64,000 nucleotides of DNA from Rhypophila decipiens (GCA_033297075.1 MU858147.1:62001-126000); one strand, 5' to 3'. Positions 35,247 to 47,181 are shown, numbered from the stretch's first letter. The notes: generated by a model from the letters alone, not told the origin. A program made the numbers and translations.

Positions 35247-36722
35247 ATGTCTCAGCCCGAGCAGACCAGCATGCTCGCCGACGACGAGGTCAGGGTCGCA
35301 ACCGCGGCGCTCGACGGCCGCTCGGCCTTGCCCTTGCCCGACCCGCCAGCAGCAGCCCCCGCCGCTGGGAGCGCCAGCCGAGCCTGGCGCGAAGACCGAA
35401 CCAAGATCCACCGCCTGCTCAGAGCCCGAAGGGTCGTGGCCCGGCGTCACCGCGACGAGATAGCCAAGCTGAGGGGCGAATGCGACGAGCTGGTGTCTTT
35501 GGCCCGGCAAACCGCAGATGCCCAACTCCAGGCACAGGTCGAAAAGGCCGAGCACGAGGCTGCGGTTTGGAGGCGGAAGTTCGAAGAGCGGGTATTGTTT
35601 GAGGTCCGGGGTGCCTCGGGGGCGTCGCTTGCGCTGGAGCAGGCAAGTAAGAGATTGGGAGAGCAGGATGCTGTGATTGAAAAGTAGAGAGAGGAGCTGG
35701 CCTTGGCGAGGATGGGCGACAAATCTTTGGTGACAGGGAGTGGCGAGGCTACGACCGCCAGCACTGTTCCGGCTGTCACAGCACCGGCGGCTGCCCCTCC
35801 CGCTGCTGTTGGATCAAGCTTGAGCCAGGGTATGGCTTCTGCTTCTGGCTTGGAAGCCTTTCCCGCAGCTGGCCCGTCTAGCCAGGCTACCAGCTCCGTT
35901 CCTTCGGCTGCCCCTGCCAGCGCCGATAATACCTCGAACCTGGCAACCATTTCCCGTCGCTTAGTAGACAAGGAAATCGAACGCGCCCGCGCAGCTCACC
36001 AACTGGCGCAGCAAACAGAGCTCGCTTCCTCCGAACACGCCAAGATAACCGACTTGGCTGACCAGCTATCGTCGGCCCACACCGAGATTGAGGAGCTAAG
36101 AGGTAAACTCAAAGACCTCGCGGCCGAACTAGCTTCTACCCATGACAAGCTCGCCGACGCGTCAAAACGGGTGTTTGAAGAAAGGACTTCTCGCCAGCCG
36201 GTTCTGCATCTTTACATTGGGCAGACCAATGATCGGTTCGATGCGTTCATCAGGAGGTCGACCGAGATATTTCGGGAGGTGTGGGAAGAGGTAGGAACCA
36301 AGCTCGTGTTTGGATGTGGGATCGAGAGTCGTCAGGTTGAGAATGGGCTGAGAGCGTTCCACCCGGAGGCAGGGGATATTTCCATTACGGATGGATTTGA
36401 GCATTTCCAACAGATCTGTCGGGAGTGCGAGCGTGACCTTAGGGAGCGCAAGGAGAGCTTTGACCAACTTGTCGAGGTGGCTAAGGAGCAGTTGCAGAGG
36501 AATAGGAGAGACGCGCTGGTGAGGGAGGAAAAGGAGATTACGGATGAGCTTGAAACGGTGTTGGACGATCGTGGTGCGGAGGATGTTACAGAGGATGAAT
36601 TGTTTAACTGGGAGGAGAGGCTTGATGCGTTGTTTGATAATGATGCTAGTGCGAGTCGGCGCATTGGATTGCCAGAGCTGTTGGGGGATAATGAAGTGAG
36701 ACAAGGGGGGGCCAGGTCGTAG
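35247..36722 (+). CDS. coiled-coil protein; frame holds a 45-base GC-AG intron or a nonsense codon
   Basis: One frame runs from the ATG at 35247 to the TAG at 36720-36722 except for an in-frame TAG at 35685-35687. A GC-AG intron of 45 bases (35643-35687; donor CAG|GCAAGT, acceptor GTAG) would remove exactly that codon and keep frame, giving 476 residues. Without splicing the product ends after 146 residues. The N-terminal part is Ala/Pro-rich then a charged helix (RRHRDEIAKLRGECDELVSL). A Ser/Ala/Pro linker follows, then a long coiled coil (EIEELRGKLKDLAAELASTH), then a conserved-looking globular part (LHLYIGQTNDRFDAFIRRST, ECERDLRERKESFDQLVEVA) and an acidic C-terminus. No named family is recognised. 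The candidate intron itself reads as good coiled-coil sequence, which weakens the intron model. Confidence 0.65.
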
Positions 36723-37052
36723 ATGTAGGGTTGGAATTTGTACTAGGACTAGAATTGCTAATGCTAGTTGACGTTCTAATTCTTATCATTGTATTTTTGA
36801 GAATGATGGATGTAAAGGAAGAAGCGAAATATGATTGTCCGAGCCTTGAAGATACCGCTGCTAATTAGACCTATAAATCCCAATTCCTAACCACAAAATG
36901 AATGCATATAATGCCGTCGCTATGATGATGTAAATGCAATGCAAACAAAGGAACCAAACTCCAACCTGAGATGCTCAACTATCCAATTCCAAGACACTCC
37001 TTCCACAATGCTCAACCTCCTCAAGCCAGTTCCTAAAGACCCAAACAACAGC
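36723..37052. other. convergent intergenic region
   Basis: 330 bases of AT-rich DNA between convergent genes; only 3' flanks expected. No feature recognised. Confidence 0.55.
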
Positions 37053-37547
37053 CTAAGAAGAAGAGCCTTCAACCTCCAAACACTCAATAAACCCAATCTG
37101 CACAGCCTCTCCCCCATTTAAATCCGCATTTCCAGCATCAGCCCCAATAGGCGCACCCACAGCCCGACCTTGAGCATCCAAAGCCTGGCAAGTAACTCCA
37201 ATATTAACGTCCTCGCCGGTACTAGCATCCTCGACACTAACGATGAATGCCGAAAAGAGGGTATCGAGATTCAATGCTATCCGCCCTGGGACGGGGACCT
37301 GGCGCTGGATGAATGTAGTCTGGCGCTCGAGTTCCAACTGGAGCAGGGCTTGGATGTTGGATGTTGAACTTGCGGACGCGGTGCTCTCTTCTGTTGTTGT
37401 GGGAACTGGGATAACTGGAGGTTGGATGGTGTCGGCTTTTACATTGGAGTATTGTGCGTTGCTTGAGTATGTGGAGTCCCTGGTTGGTGCTGCGAGGGTG
37501 AGAGAGGCGGCGCCGAGGAGGGTAATGATGGTGGTTGTGAGCTGCAT
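37053..37547 (-). CDS. small secreted protein of unknown function (164 aa)
   Basis: Intronless. Residues 1-20 form a signal peptide (MQLTTTIITLLGAASLTLAA). A Pro/Thr/Ser-rich linker (PPVIPVPTTTEESTASASST) precedes a compact domain (RIALNLDTLFSAFIVSVEDA, VGAPIGADAGNADLNGGEAV) with just two cysteines, likely one disulfide. No anchor is visible. I do not recognise the family. The Met at 37547 opens the signal peptide; one in-frame Met lies ten codons upstream. Confidence 0.75.
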   Translation of the reverse strand: MQLTTTIITLLGAASLTLAAPTRDSTYSSNAQYSNVKADTIQPPVIPVPTTTEESTASASSTSNIQALLQLELERQTTFIQRQVPVPGRIALNLDTLFSAFIVSVEDASTGEDVNIGVTCQALDAQGRAVGAPIGADAGNADLNGGEAVQIGFIECLEVEGSSS

Positions 37548-38356
37548 CTTGAATGATGTTGATATGAGAATAAGCAATACTGAAATGGTAAGATTTTGAT
37601 GAGTTGGTTTGTGGGTGAAATTGGGTTGATGCTGTTTATTGAGTGGAATGTGATGATAATGAATGAGTTGAATCTCCTCCTTTTTCTCGTGGCTTTACAG
37701 GTCTTATATACAAAATCGTTCCCGACTTCACAGCCCGATCACATACATCACCCATCTCCATGTAAGTTCCAGGAGAGACAATCCCAACAGGCCGGTAAGC
37801 TTTGCCAAAGAAGCGCTCGCCTAGCAAGGCCACGCATCCCCTGCCGTACAGAATACTGTCCCCACGTCAGCGCCGCATCCGCTTGCTTCCGGCACGAGAA
37901 TAACAGCTGTGCTGTGGGATGGGCTGTGTGTGCCCCATGTCAGCGGAATGATTCGCACCGTCTTGGGGGCTGTGATCGCCCGGACAATATCCAGCCAGTG
38001 GGAATCCACGCTGAATCTCGCATGACGGATGTTACTCGCACCGCGCTTACAGGGGACTGACAGTGGCTGGGCGTGTGACGATGTTCCCCGGATCTTTGTG
38101 AAACGAAACGGTCAGCGAATCGGCGGAAGGATTGCAGCCGATCAGAACGAACAGGGGAGTTGATGAGATGACAAGAGCGGTTGATCTTATAACTCAGTGC
38201 ACTGCCATTCCTGGTAAGGATGAGGTTATCGCCAAGAGAATGTTTACAAAACTAATGTTATTCTGGGGACAATTTCCACACCCATGGGCATATTTTACGA
38301 ATATTATTAGGCATTATAAACTGATCCTCCAATCCTCCGACACTCCAGTACCGACT
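37548..38356. other. intergenic region
   Basis: Promoter of the small secreted protein gene and 3' flank of the next minus-strand gene. No supported open frame. Confidence 0.5.
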
Positions 38357-39630
38357 TCATTCCACAGCGTAAAACTCAATGAAACTACAGCTCGAGGGAA
38401 GTGTAAACTCGACAGGAGTCATAAAAGTCTTATCCCCACAGGCCACAATCTTCTCCAGGCTCAGAGGGTCGCCTGTCTTGCACTTGACCAGCAGCGTTGG
38501 TTCTTCCACAGCACAAGTAACAGGAGTGACGACGCCTGGTAACGTCGCGATGTTCTGGGCTGTAGTGAATATCACCTCATACAACCCCGCCTCGTAAGCG
38601 CGAACGTACATGGCCCATTCTGTACTCCATCTGTTCCCTGGCTGTGTGTTGGGGGACGCAAGCTTGAGTGGCGTTACCAAGCCCGGCAGAGGGGATAGAA
38701 GTCCGGAATAGAATACTCCATTGCCCGACATGTACAAGTTGCGGGCCTCGTCTTCGTTGGTCTTGATGCCGAATTCGGTGGGGGTAGGTGGCTGGACCGT
38801 CGTGGTCGTGGTAGTCGTCGCTGTGGTGGTTGTTTGGGTGTCGGTGTACTCGGTCGCTGTTGCCGTGGTTGTGACGACATCGTCCGCCCATGCGGTCTGC
38901 GTGATCACTTCGACGGCGGTGGCGTAGCTTGTCGATGTAACCGTGGTCGTCTCAGTCTGGCGAATGACGGACGTAATTGGGTCTGAGGATTGTGTCACGG
39001 CGGGCAGCACTAGACAGCTGCAGGCGGACGAGTACGCAGCCTCATTGGGACAGTCTGAAGCCAGAGGCAACACGGAAGCTGTGGCTGACGCTGCTGGTGC
39101 CGATGCCGCTGATGAGGATATTGAGGAGGACGGAAAAGCTGAAGAAGGATCAACAGCTGAACCAAGCGAAGATGAGGACGAGATTCTGCCCCTGCATCCT
39201 CCTCTGCGTCTCAGCTTTACACGGGGAAGAGCGGTCCTAACGACAGCCCGTGTGGTGATGGTAACAAGGTCGGTGGCTGAGACAGTGTTGACCAAGGTTT
39301 GTTGACCAAGGTTGTAGTATATTGAGTGTCGGTCTCAGAAATGGTCACCGTCTCCGTGAGGGTTTCTGTCGTTGTTAGACGAAGCGTGTTGGTCGATGTA
39401 ATGATATCCGTGTAAATCGCCGTGGCAATGTCCGTTGAAAACACTCGATCAGCGGGGAGCGTAAGCGTTGAGACTGTTGGGAATCCAAACAGGGACTGGC
39501 ACGCCGAAAGCTGAGCCCCCGGGTTGTTTTCCGTGTATCCTGCCGCCTGGTACAGACAAGAATCCGAGGGAGCGAGGATGCATTGCGCACCGACGGGGTT
39601 GTACATGATTGACGGGGGCCTGCTGGCCAT
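38357..39630 (-). pseudogene. Thr/Ser-rich surface-type protein split by a 14-base tandem duplication
   Basis: The upstream frame (Met at 39630) encodes a Cys-containing head (QCILAPSDSCLYQAAGYTEN) and a Thr-rich stalk (TETLTETVTISETDTQY), then goes out of frame and stops at 39217. The downstream frame continues the stalk and a second Cys module (SDCPNEAAYSSACSCLVLPA), a long Thr run and a C-terminal domain (GNRWSTEWAMYVRAYEAGLY) to 38357. At the junction a 14-base unit is duplicated (GTTGACCAAGGTT at 39287-39299 and again at 39301-39313). Removing one copy rejoins the frames at TTTLVN-TVSAT. The family looks like a fungal secreted or wall-associated protein, though no signal peptide is visible at this start. 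Either a recent pseudogene, a polymorphic allele, or an assembly error. Confidence 0.7.
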
Positions 39631-40120
39631 GGTAACGAGCGTGTGGTTAAAAGAGTGACTGGAGGAAAGACGAAGGAAAATCAAGGACTTCTGTAAAGAA
39701 GCTGCTGGGGCATCAGGAGAAAGAAGATACTCGGGTCGGAACATGGCGACATCGGTTGTTAAGAAAGGTTTCCCGGATACCGACTTTGTAATCCCTGCAT
39801 GAATCGAGATTCTTCTGCAGTCATGTTCAAGTTCAGCTGAAGCACTATCACCAGGCAAAAGAAACTAGCGACCCTTCTAGGCCATATCGGGGTTCTGGTT
39901 CGATCAAAACAGGCATCTCAGCTCCGCCTCGTTTTGCCGCTATTGAACATTGTGTGCCATCATTGGTGAAATTCTCTTATCCCCGAAATTTGTACATGTC
40001 TGCTATCAGTCGCATCGGCGCCAAAACACACCGTTGATATCAACTGCTCGCTTGGCGCTTGAAACCCGTTGGCCCCTTCCAGCCTTAATTATACAAAAGC
40101 TCACCATCATCCTCTGTTTT
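39631..40120. other. intergenic region
   Basis: Upstream of the broken Thr-rich gene and downstream of the channel gene. An in-frame upstream open stretch (to 39858) may hold a first exon with the missing signal peptide, but I cannot define it. No other gene seen. Confidence 0.45.
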
Positions 40121-42544
40121 TTATCTGTTTCTGGACATGGCCGTCGGTCTTTTTCCGGTCCCTGAGCTTCCGCTGTCCACACCACTGCTGACTGCAGAGC
40201 CATCCCGTTTTGGCCCCTTGAGCTGAGCAGCCGGTAGCTTCCCCAAAAGCGCCATCGCCTTGACTTCTTCGGCCTGTTTTGCCGCCTTCTCGGCTCTTCT
40301 CTGTTCAGCTTCTTCTATCGCCGCCTTCACTCTTTCTTCTTGTTCGGCCGAACTCGTCCCGCTGCCGCTATAAACGTCACTCAGGTCGATCTTGATGTCT
40401 GTTGACTCTTGGTCTGCAGCATCGATGCGCGATCCCGCCTGGTCCTCTCGAATGCCGGACAGTTTCTTCTCTGCTTCTTCGTTTGACATCATGATGTTAT
40501 AGAACGGACGGCCTTCCTGTCCCAGCGGCCCGCCATCGGGACGCACGATGGGAATCTTGCGAACGGCAGCCACCAAGGCACACATGAACTTCTGACTCCG
40601 CGCCGCCCGAAGTGGCTCAACAGACCAGTTAGTCTTGTGTGTGAAGATAATGCGCAGCTCCAGTTTGTTCAATTCGTTGACATTGACAATGTTGGTAGCG
40701 AGATTTGGCAGATAGTCCCGTTTGTTGTCTGGGTGCTTGAGGAAGGCCTCCAGCTCCGCGCGCAAGAAGGTTAGGTCCTTGAAGGTTGTGCGGATATCGA
40801 TCATCATGGAGACAGCCTGTCGGTTGGCGCCAGATCGAGTGACGTTCTGGATCCTGCATTGCTGGAGCCACTCGTTTCCAACCTGCATTTCTTGCCAGTT
40901 GTCCACCCGTTTGAAGACGGTGTACAGCAGAGACTGTCGAACAACCTCGAGCGATACCGAATTGTTCGAGTTCCCATTCCACAACTCGATGCGGTCTCCA
41001 ATATCGAACGGATGATCGAAGAGAACAAAGATGACACCGGCGAGGAAGTGATGAACTGTGCGTCCAATGGCGAATCCAACACCGAGGGCGAGTCCCTGTA
41101 TCGTAGATCGAATCTCCTTAAGCGAGGGAACGTAAACGGACAAGATAAAGAAGAGCATCACGATGGCGAGTGAAACAAGACAGACCCAATCGAACGTGTT
41201 GATGCAGTGATCTGCACTGTGCATCGAACGGTAGATGTTGTTGCGGATTCGTCCAGCATCTGCGACGGTCCACTCCATCTCGTCCAGCTGGATATCTCCA
41301 GTCTCGTTCTCGTCCAGTACCTTGAAGTGTTGGTCGGCTTCGGCCTTCCGAAAAGGACCCAGCACCTCGGCAATATCTTGAGCTGACAGCTTGTCCTTAC
41401 CGACCACCACAAACGACATCCATATACGCCTTCCCAAAGCAGCCGCCGACCGGGGATTTGCCATCGCACGTTCGACAGTGGCGTATGTGGATGCGGGACG
41501 CAGCCAGTGGCTTTTGGGATCCCGTTGGAGGAAGTTGCCAAAGAATGAGGTCAAGGCGTATGTGTCAATACCAAGTCGCGCGAGATAGCGAGTTGCGTGG
41601 AGGCGGTACTCTCCGTGTTCGGATCCCGTTGCGTTGCCGATCAGTGCATCCTCCTCGATGAACTCGGGCGATCCAATCGGGTACAGATAAACTGAAGCGT
41701 CATAAAGAACCATTAGAGTGTTTTGCATGTCCTTGGAGTGCCCGATGCGGCCCATGTTGGATCGGAAATGATAGTGGATGGTGATGTAGAGGATAAGCGC
41801 CTTTTCGAGGATATAGAAGCCAGTCCAAAGCGCACATTGTTCAAGAATGTCGGCAATCACGTCGTTCCACTGACTGTTCTCGATGGCTTCATCGGTCTGG
41901 TTGATGGGTAGGACGGGGTTGCCCCATAATAGCTGCATATTGAACATCTGTCAGAGATCTGGGCCAGAAAGAGGGAATATTGTGTACACTTACAACGGCA
42001 TAGCTGGCAAACGAGACAATTAGAAATCCTGCGAGGGTGATCGGCCTACGAAGAACACGAAGAACTCTCCAGTAGCGAACGTGCGCTGGGTTAACGTATC
42101 TGCTGGACATTTAGTAACTTTGCAGAAGGACACGGCCTAATCGACCACAACTGACCTGGCAATGAAACGAAAAGCGTAAGGCAACGCGGTGCCAACGAGA
42201 AAGGAAAGACAAAGAGCTATCCAAGATATTTCGAGCCAGTAAAAAAGGTAGAACAGGAATTGGCGGCTCTCGGCCACCGGGTCGATGGGCTCTGCAAGGA
42301 TGTCCTGGTAGTCTCGGTAGATGATCACAGGTATGGAAAGCGGCACGCCGATAATGATGACAATGAGGAGGTACTTGAGGTTGGAGGAAATGTGATCCCA
42401 TAGATATTGTCCATAATCGCCCTCCGCGGTGCGGTAGTCAATCGACTTTGTATCGTCTGGAACTGCACTGGTCTCCTTGGATTCGAAGTTGGGTGATGGT
42501 GCCGGTGCCCCAAAGACCTGGCTCGCCTCTTGTTGCTTGTCCAT
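40121..42544 (-). CDS. mechanosensitive ion channel with EF-hand (MscS-like, Msy1/Msy2 type)
   Basis: Three exons: 42544-42156, 42099-41994 and 41947-40121 (773 residues), with introns of 56 and 46 bases. N-terminal helices lie near 58-78 (YLLIVIIIGVPLSIPVIIY), 97-125, 148-165 and 203-222. A canonical EF-hand loop (DENETGDIQLDE) sits at about 377-388, just before the MscS core. The pore-lining and beta regions follow at about 415-500 (IQGLALGVGFAIGRTVHHFL, FDHPFDIGDRIEL). The C-terminus is charged and coiled (EEAEQRRAEKAAKQAEEVKA). Fission yeast Msy1/Msy2 are ER-membrane MscS homologs with the same EF-hand arrangement that regulate calcium during hypo-osmotic shock; the same role is likely here. 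Intron 1 ends in a NAGNAG acceptor (CAGCAG), so one serine may be optional. Confidence 0.93.
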
Positions 42545-43993
42545 GGGTGTCAGATAGACTAGAATGATGTTTCGACAATAGGTTGGCTTCACCGCAGAAT
42601 TATCGACAATGCAAATAATCTCCTTCTCCCGAAGTGATCAAGCTAAGAAATGTTCAGTCCTGCGCCCGGGTATATATGCTGGTAGCGATGTTGGTGATAG
42701 TATCTGAGGTGGCTCAAATTCCAAATAAGAGGGACGGCGTCAAGAAGTATAATAGATAAGGTTGGAGCAATGAACAGGGGGTAGATGCGAGGGGGTGGGT
42801 ACCGGGGAAAGGGGTACCAAAATTCGAGTAAAAGTAGACAGTAAATGATAGCTGCCTGCGCCGTTCCGGCGTCTGGGGCAGGCATAACAAAGGCATCGCT
42901 TGGGCCTAATTCCATGGGTACTCGCATTGGACTCTGTGGCAGAATCAGACCCTGTAAAGAAGAATGTGATGCCCATGGTAGAGGGATCGAAATGAGATTC
43001 CCCGAGCCTGCGAGGGGACCCAATCTGGTTGTTGGGGACCAAAACACGAGTCGATGACTGGGAAAATGTAAGAATGTACGAGAGGCGGACAGCACCCAGT
43101 TTGGTAAGCACATTTGTCGGAGATCCTGAACCCACGGTATGGAGTCTGGCCAGACCATCTTGGCCCGGTTCCCCTCATAGAATGGAAGTAAAGAACGAGG
43201 TGCTTTCCTCTTGTCGGTTGTCCCCACTCCTAACTTCATCGGTGAGCGGTGAACCATTCTTGCAGCCCAGACTGGTCCAAATTATTTTCTCTCTGGGAAG
43301 GAGCAACTAATCACCTTCCCACATCGATCAACCTTTACAACCATGGATGAGAGACCACCCAAATTTCCCCCGCCAAGAATCGCCAATGATGATAATCCAG
43401 CTTACACATGCGGCGGGGAAAGTCAGCTTGCTGACCAAGACAAAGGTGTATTTTCGGTGACCAGTCAGCGCCCACAGACGCCAGTCTGAGACTCAGCCTC
43501 ACTGTAACCTGCTTATCATGACCCAAACTGTCGGCACGTTTCAGGGGTTGTGCAATCTCAGATCGGCAAAAGGCCCATGGAGGGGGCCCAATACCTATGA
43601 GAGAGAACCTGAGAGAAGACCATAAGAACGCCATCTGGGTCGGAATGACGAACCATGTCATGTGATGGTATGGCCATCTTATCTCGTAAACGACCTCTCT
43701 CATGCTCTGATGACATATAGGTTCGGGCTCGAATCGATTTTCAATTGCTCAATTTCTCAGTTGCATCTATTTCAAATTGCCAGGCTGGCTAGGTAGGAGG
43801 AGTGTTGCGGTAAGAAGGGCTGAATTCTCCCAAATCATCTTTAGTATGAGCAATCGAAGTGTCGAGGATATTTGACGTGTAGTACTCTGACTAGCTTTTT
43901 TTGAGTTCGCCGTCTGTCCAGGCGAATTACTGCCGTGAGTGACCCATTCTCGTTTCTCAAAGGCCTGAGCGTCATGAAGCTGGAGCTAGAGAC
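42545..43993. other. intergenic region of about 1.45 kb
   Basis: Promoter of the channel gene and 3' flank of the next gene. The overlapping minus-strand frames at 42643-43257 and 43335-43703 have no family motif or usable start. No gene seen. Confidence 0.5.
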
Positions 43994-46900
43994 TCAAGTC
44001 GAGCTATATGCTTCAGAATTTCTGCGTAATTGCTCTGGGCTTTGCGCTGCTGCTTTCGGTCGGACAGAGTGGCCTTTGTTCTGGCCCTCCCGGGGGCACC
44101 AGTACGTGAAATCCTGCCACTTGTCCTTTCCTAAGGTCAGCTTTTTCGATGGACGGTCGTTTCCTTCAACACCCGGTGCCTCCGCCGCTTCTTTTCCGGC
44201 GGTCTCGCCAGGGCTGAGAGGTGGGCCTTGCGGACCTGGAGTCACCTCACCCCCGAAAACCTTGGCCATCGCAGACAAGATCGCATCAGCCTCCTGATCG
44301 GTGATAGTGGGATCCTGACTCGAACTCGAGGTATCCAAGATCGCACCACCTTCCTGATTGCACTGGTTGGAGATGGTCTCATCCCCAGGAGAACTTGAGC
44401 TATCCTCCGGGGCCTCCGCCTGACCTTGCAACGCCGTACTCGAAAGCAAACCATCAAGCAAGTCTGCCAGCGACCGGCTGTTACTCAAATCATCGCAGCC
44501 TCCGACATAGATTCGAGACATGGCTTCTTTGCTTCCATGCCACGCAGCTCTCTCCAATACCTGCACGTTTCGAAGCAAGTGCAGGGTAATGGCAGGGAGG
44601 TTGAGGCTAAAAGTGCAGGCACCTCCCGCTCCATGTGGACCCGGCCCGGAAACATCGGCAAATACCACATCCCTCACCTCCGAGAGAAGCTTGGTCGTCG
44701 CGGCTATGAATGGATTCACAGCGCTTGTCGAGTCTGAATCTGCAGCCTCGGGCTTTTCCGAGGGCCGTATCAGCTTTAGGAATTCGGGATAGTGCGTTGT
44801 ACCAAGTGTCTTCAGCGACCACTCAGCACGGTAGAGTCGGGATACAATGCTCTTGAACCTCAAGGGCTCGAAAAACGAATTCCAGTCTGCTGGTAGAGCC
44901 TGGCCTACCATTCCCCCCAATTTGCCATCCAATTTCTGTGACTCGATCTGCTTGCCGGTGCGGTGGATTTTCGCTGTGCTTTGTATGAACTCTCTCCCAG
45001 GTTGTCCGATCAAGTTCGTATCACCCAGGGAACCTATCAGGAGGTTATAGGGGCAATCGGTAGGAGACGGGCCGCAGTGCAGATATCCCCGTTTCATTAG
45101 AAGGGCGATTACCCCCAGAACAAATACCGGCTCAGCGAGAGTCTCCCAGAGAAAGAGCGTGGCAATCCGGGATTGGTGGATTATCCGAAGCAGAGAATCC
45201 CCGGAAAGATACGGAGAATACCTCCAGAGACCGTCAGGAAACCGTTGCCCGAATCCAGCAAAAGGAACGTTCGTGGGACAAGGCCACATTTCCGATAAGG
45301 AATCTGCCCACGTCAACTGCTTTTCGACCCACAGTCGGTGTGTTCTATAGGGGCTTGTATTGATAGGACCCTTACCCTCAGGAGGCGGGTCGGTGTCGTT
45401 GCTGTCTCCCTCTACCGTTTGGCACCGACCATGAAGAGAAAACATGTTGTTTACCGTCTCTACCGCGGGCGAGAACGATGCTAGAAATGAATCAATGTCT
45501 CGGTTACATGTACCCGCAGCGCCACTTGGGATCTCAACAGCGGGGAATTCGGGATTTGCACTCGGTAACCATCCACGAGAGGCTGTCATGGAGTCGACAA
45601 TGCACTGGAGCTGAAAGACATGGTTGAGTCCAATGTCTTGGCGATACGTTTGCTGCTTCCCCAGGAAGGCTAGTCTAGCAATAAACTTGACGAAGCTGGC
45701 AAATCCAAGGGCTGGTCGATTGCTCTTATTTAACACGGAGCGTATGACATCTGCGAAAATAAAACAAAAGTCAGAACACCGCCGTCAGAGAGGATGGATA
45801 AATTAACAGATCTGGCTTCATTCATACCTTCAAAAGAACCTTTCCTCCCGCTTCTGTGCCATTTGGAGAAAGGTAACGCAAAAGGGTGCATCATCTCGTA
45901 AAGCAAGAGTATCGTGAAGTTACTTCGCCATAGGATCCTCTTGTCTGGCCCAGCGGCGGCCAGGTCAATGTCCGGTTTCCACTTCTTCAGTCGTGTCATC
46001 ATGCTTGGAGAGGGAACCCCTGTGCGGAGCAGTCTCTTGTGAAAGTCGTCGATAAATGTCGTGAGATCCCTATAGCAGTGAGTCATCCAGTAGTCATTGA
46101 CAACTGAGGGACTGCCCGGTTGAGGCATGCCGAGAAAAGCCTGATGAAACGTATCTAGGTTCTTGTTGAACAGCGGATCTTCGTTTATGGGCTTCTGGGC
46201 CGAAGTTATGACCCCCAACAGGCTTTCAAAAGAGCTGGCCTCCTTGCCAGGGAAGCCTAGCAGCAGGTCCGTCCAGGAATCCTCAACCAGCTTCACGGCT
46301 GTGCCGGAAAAATCAGCGACGGCGACGCTGTTCGCCTCGTTGCATGCAAATTTGAGCCACTCTTGTTGGAGGAGGACCCTTGCCGTCGACCAAATGCGGG
46401 GAAAATTGGCGACAAATGTGTCGAATGCATCTTTGGGACTCTTGTCGTCAGCGTCTTGGCCTGACATCTTGGCGCTGGACGAGCCGCCATTATTGCTGCT
46501 TAGCCCGCCAGTTTTACGCTTCGACTTTCGTTTGCGCTTTGACTTTTTCCCTTTCGCGGCCGGTGCTGGCTCTTCCGACTGCTCCGGCTCTTCCGGTTCC
46601 TCCGGTTCCTCTGGTGCCTCCGGTGTCTCCGGTTCCTCGGGCTCCTCTGATTCAGACTCGGGTTCCTCGTGCTCACCCTCTTCCAGAGGCCACAACTCGA
46701 ACTCATTCGCTGGGACGCACACGACCTCCGGGACACCATCGCGATCTTGATGCTGCATGGATGACCTTTTCTCCAGGCCGCGACCGTTGAGGATACCGTA
46801 ACACTGCCGAAGCACGTCGATATAAGCTCGATGACTCCGGTTTTTCTCGTGGATCCAGGGGGGATGCTCAGGCTTGGTAATGGACCTGTAGTAATTGTTG

Positions 46901-47181
46901 ACTTCCCACCATAGCAGAATGTCGTGTCCCAGAAGCATCACTGCTTTTTTCATATTATCTTGGGGAACCGGTTCTTTGGAGCCTGCAATGGCCCGGCACA
47001 TGCCCTTGAGCTCCCCAGCGGCTGGTTTCGTGGGCGGGTACCCAGTAAATGAAAAGAGCGGAAGTCTGTCCGCTTCAATAATGGGATTGGCCGTGGAGAT
47101 GAGCCATACCAACATATCATGGTGGATCTCCTGATAGTCTGGAAGCCATCTGATTTCTGGAAGCCATGAGTCGGAGTTCAT
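43994..47181 (-). CDS. large uncharacterised fungal protein (about 1036 aa)
   Basis: Two exons, 47181-45828 and 45750-43994, with a 77-base intron (GTATGA...TCGCAG) joining ...SFE to DVIRS... in frame. The N-terminal 130 residues are helical and Trp-rich (WLPEIRWLPDYQEIHHDMLV), loosely like the N-terminal helical domain of fungal DUF6604 proteins, but I would not assign it. Residues about 180-215 form a Glu/Pro repeat (EEPEEPETPEAPEEPEEPEE) followed by a strong basic nuclear-localisation-like cluster (KGKKSKRKRKSKRKTGG). Both exons then contain long helical, non-repetitive sequence (LLLGFPGKEASSFESLLGVI; FVKFIARLAFLGKQQTYRQD). The C-terminus is Ser/Glu/Pro-rich. No catalytic motif is recognised. 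An in-frame Met at 47268 could add 29 residues. Confidence 0.75.
46560..46680 (-). repeat. Glu/Pro-encoding hexamer-type repeat inside the large unknown gene
   Basis: Repeats of GGTTCCTCC/GGCTCTTCC on the plus strand encode the EEP units of the acidic linker on the minus strand. The tract is prone to slippage, so its length may vary between isolates. Confidence 0.7.

Noticed and set aside
39271..39310. Possible short intron rejoining the split Thr-rich gene
   Set aside because: The only GT...AG choices give introns of about 30 bases, too short for fungal splicing; the tandem duplication explains the break better.
42643..43257. 204-codon minus-strand frame upstream of the channel gene
   Set aside because: Lies where the promoter is expected; overlapped by other frames and without any recognisable sequence.
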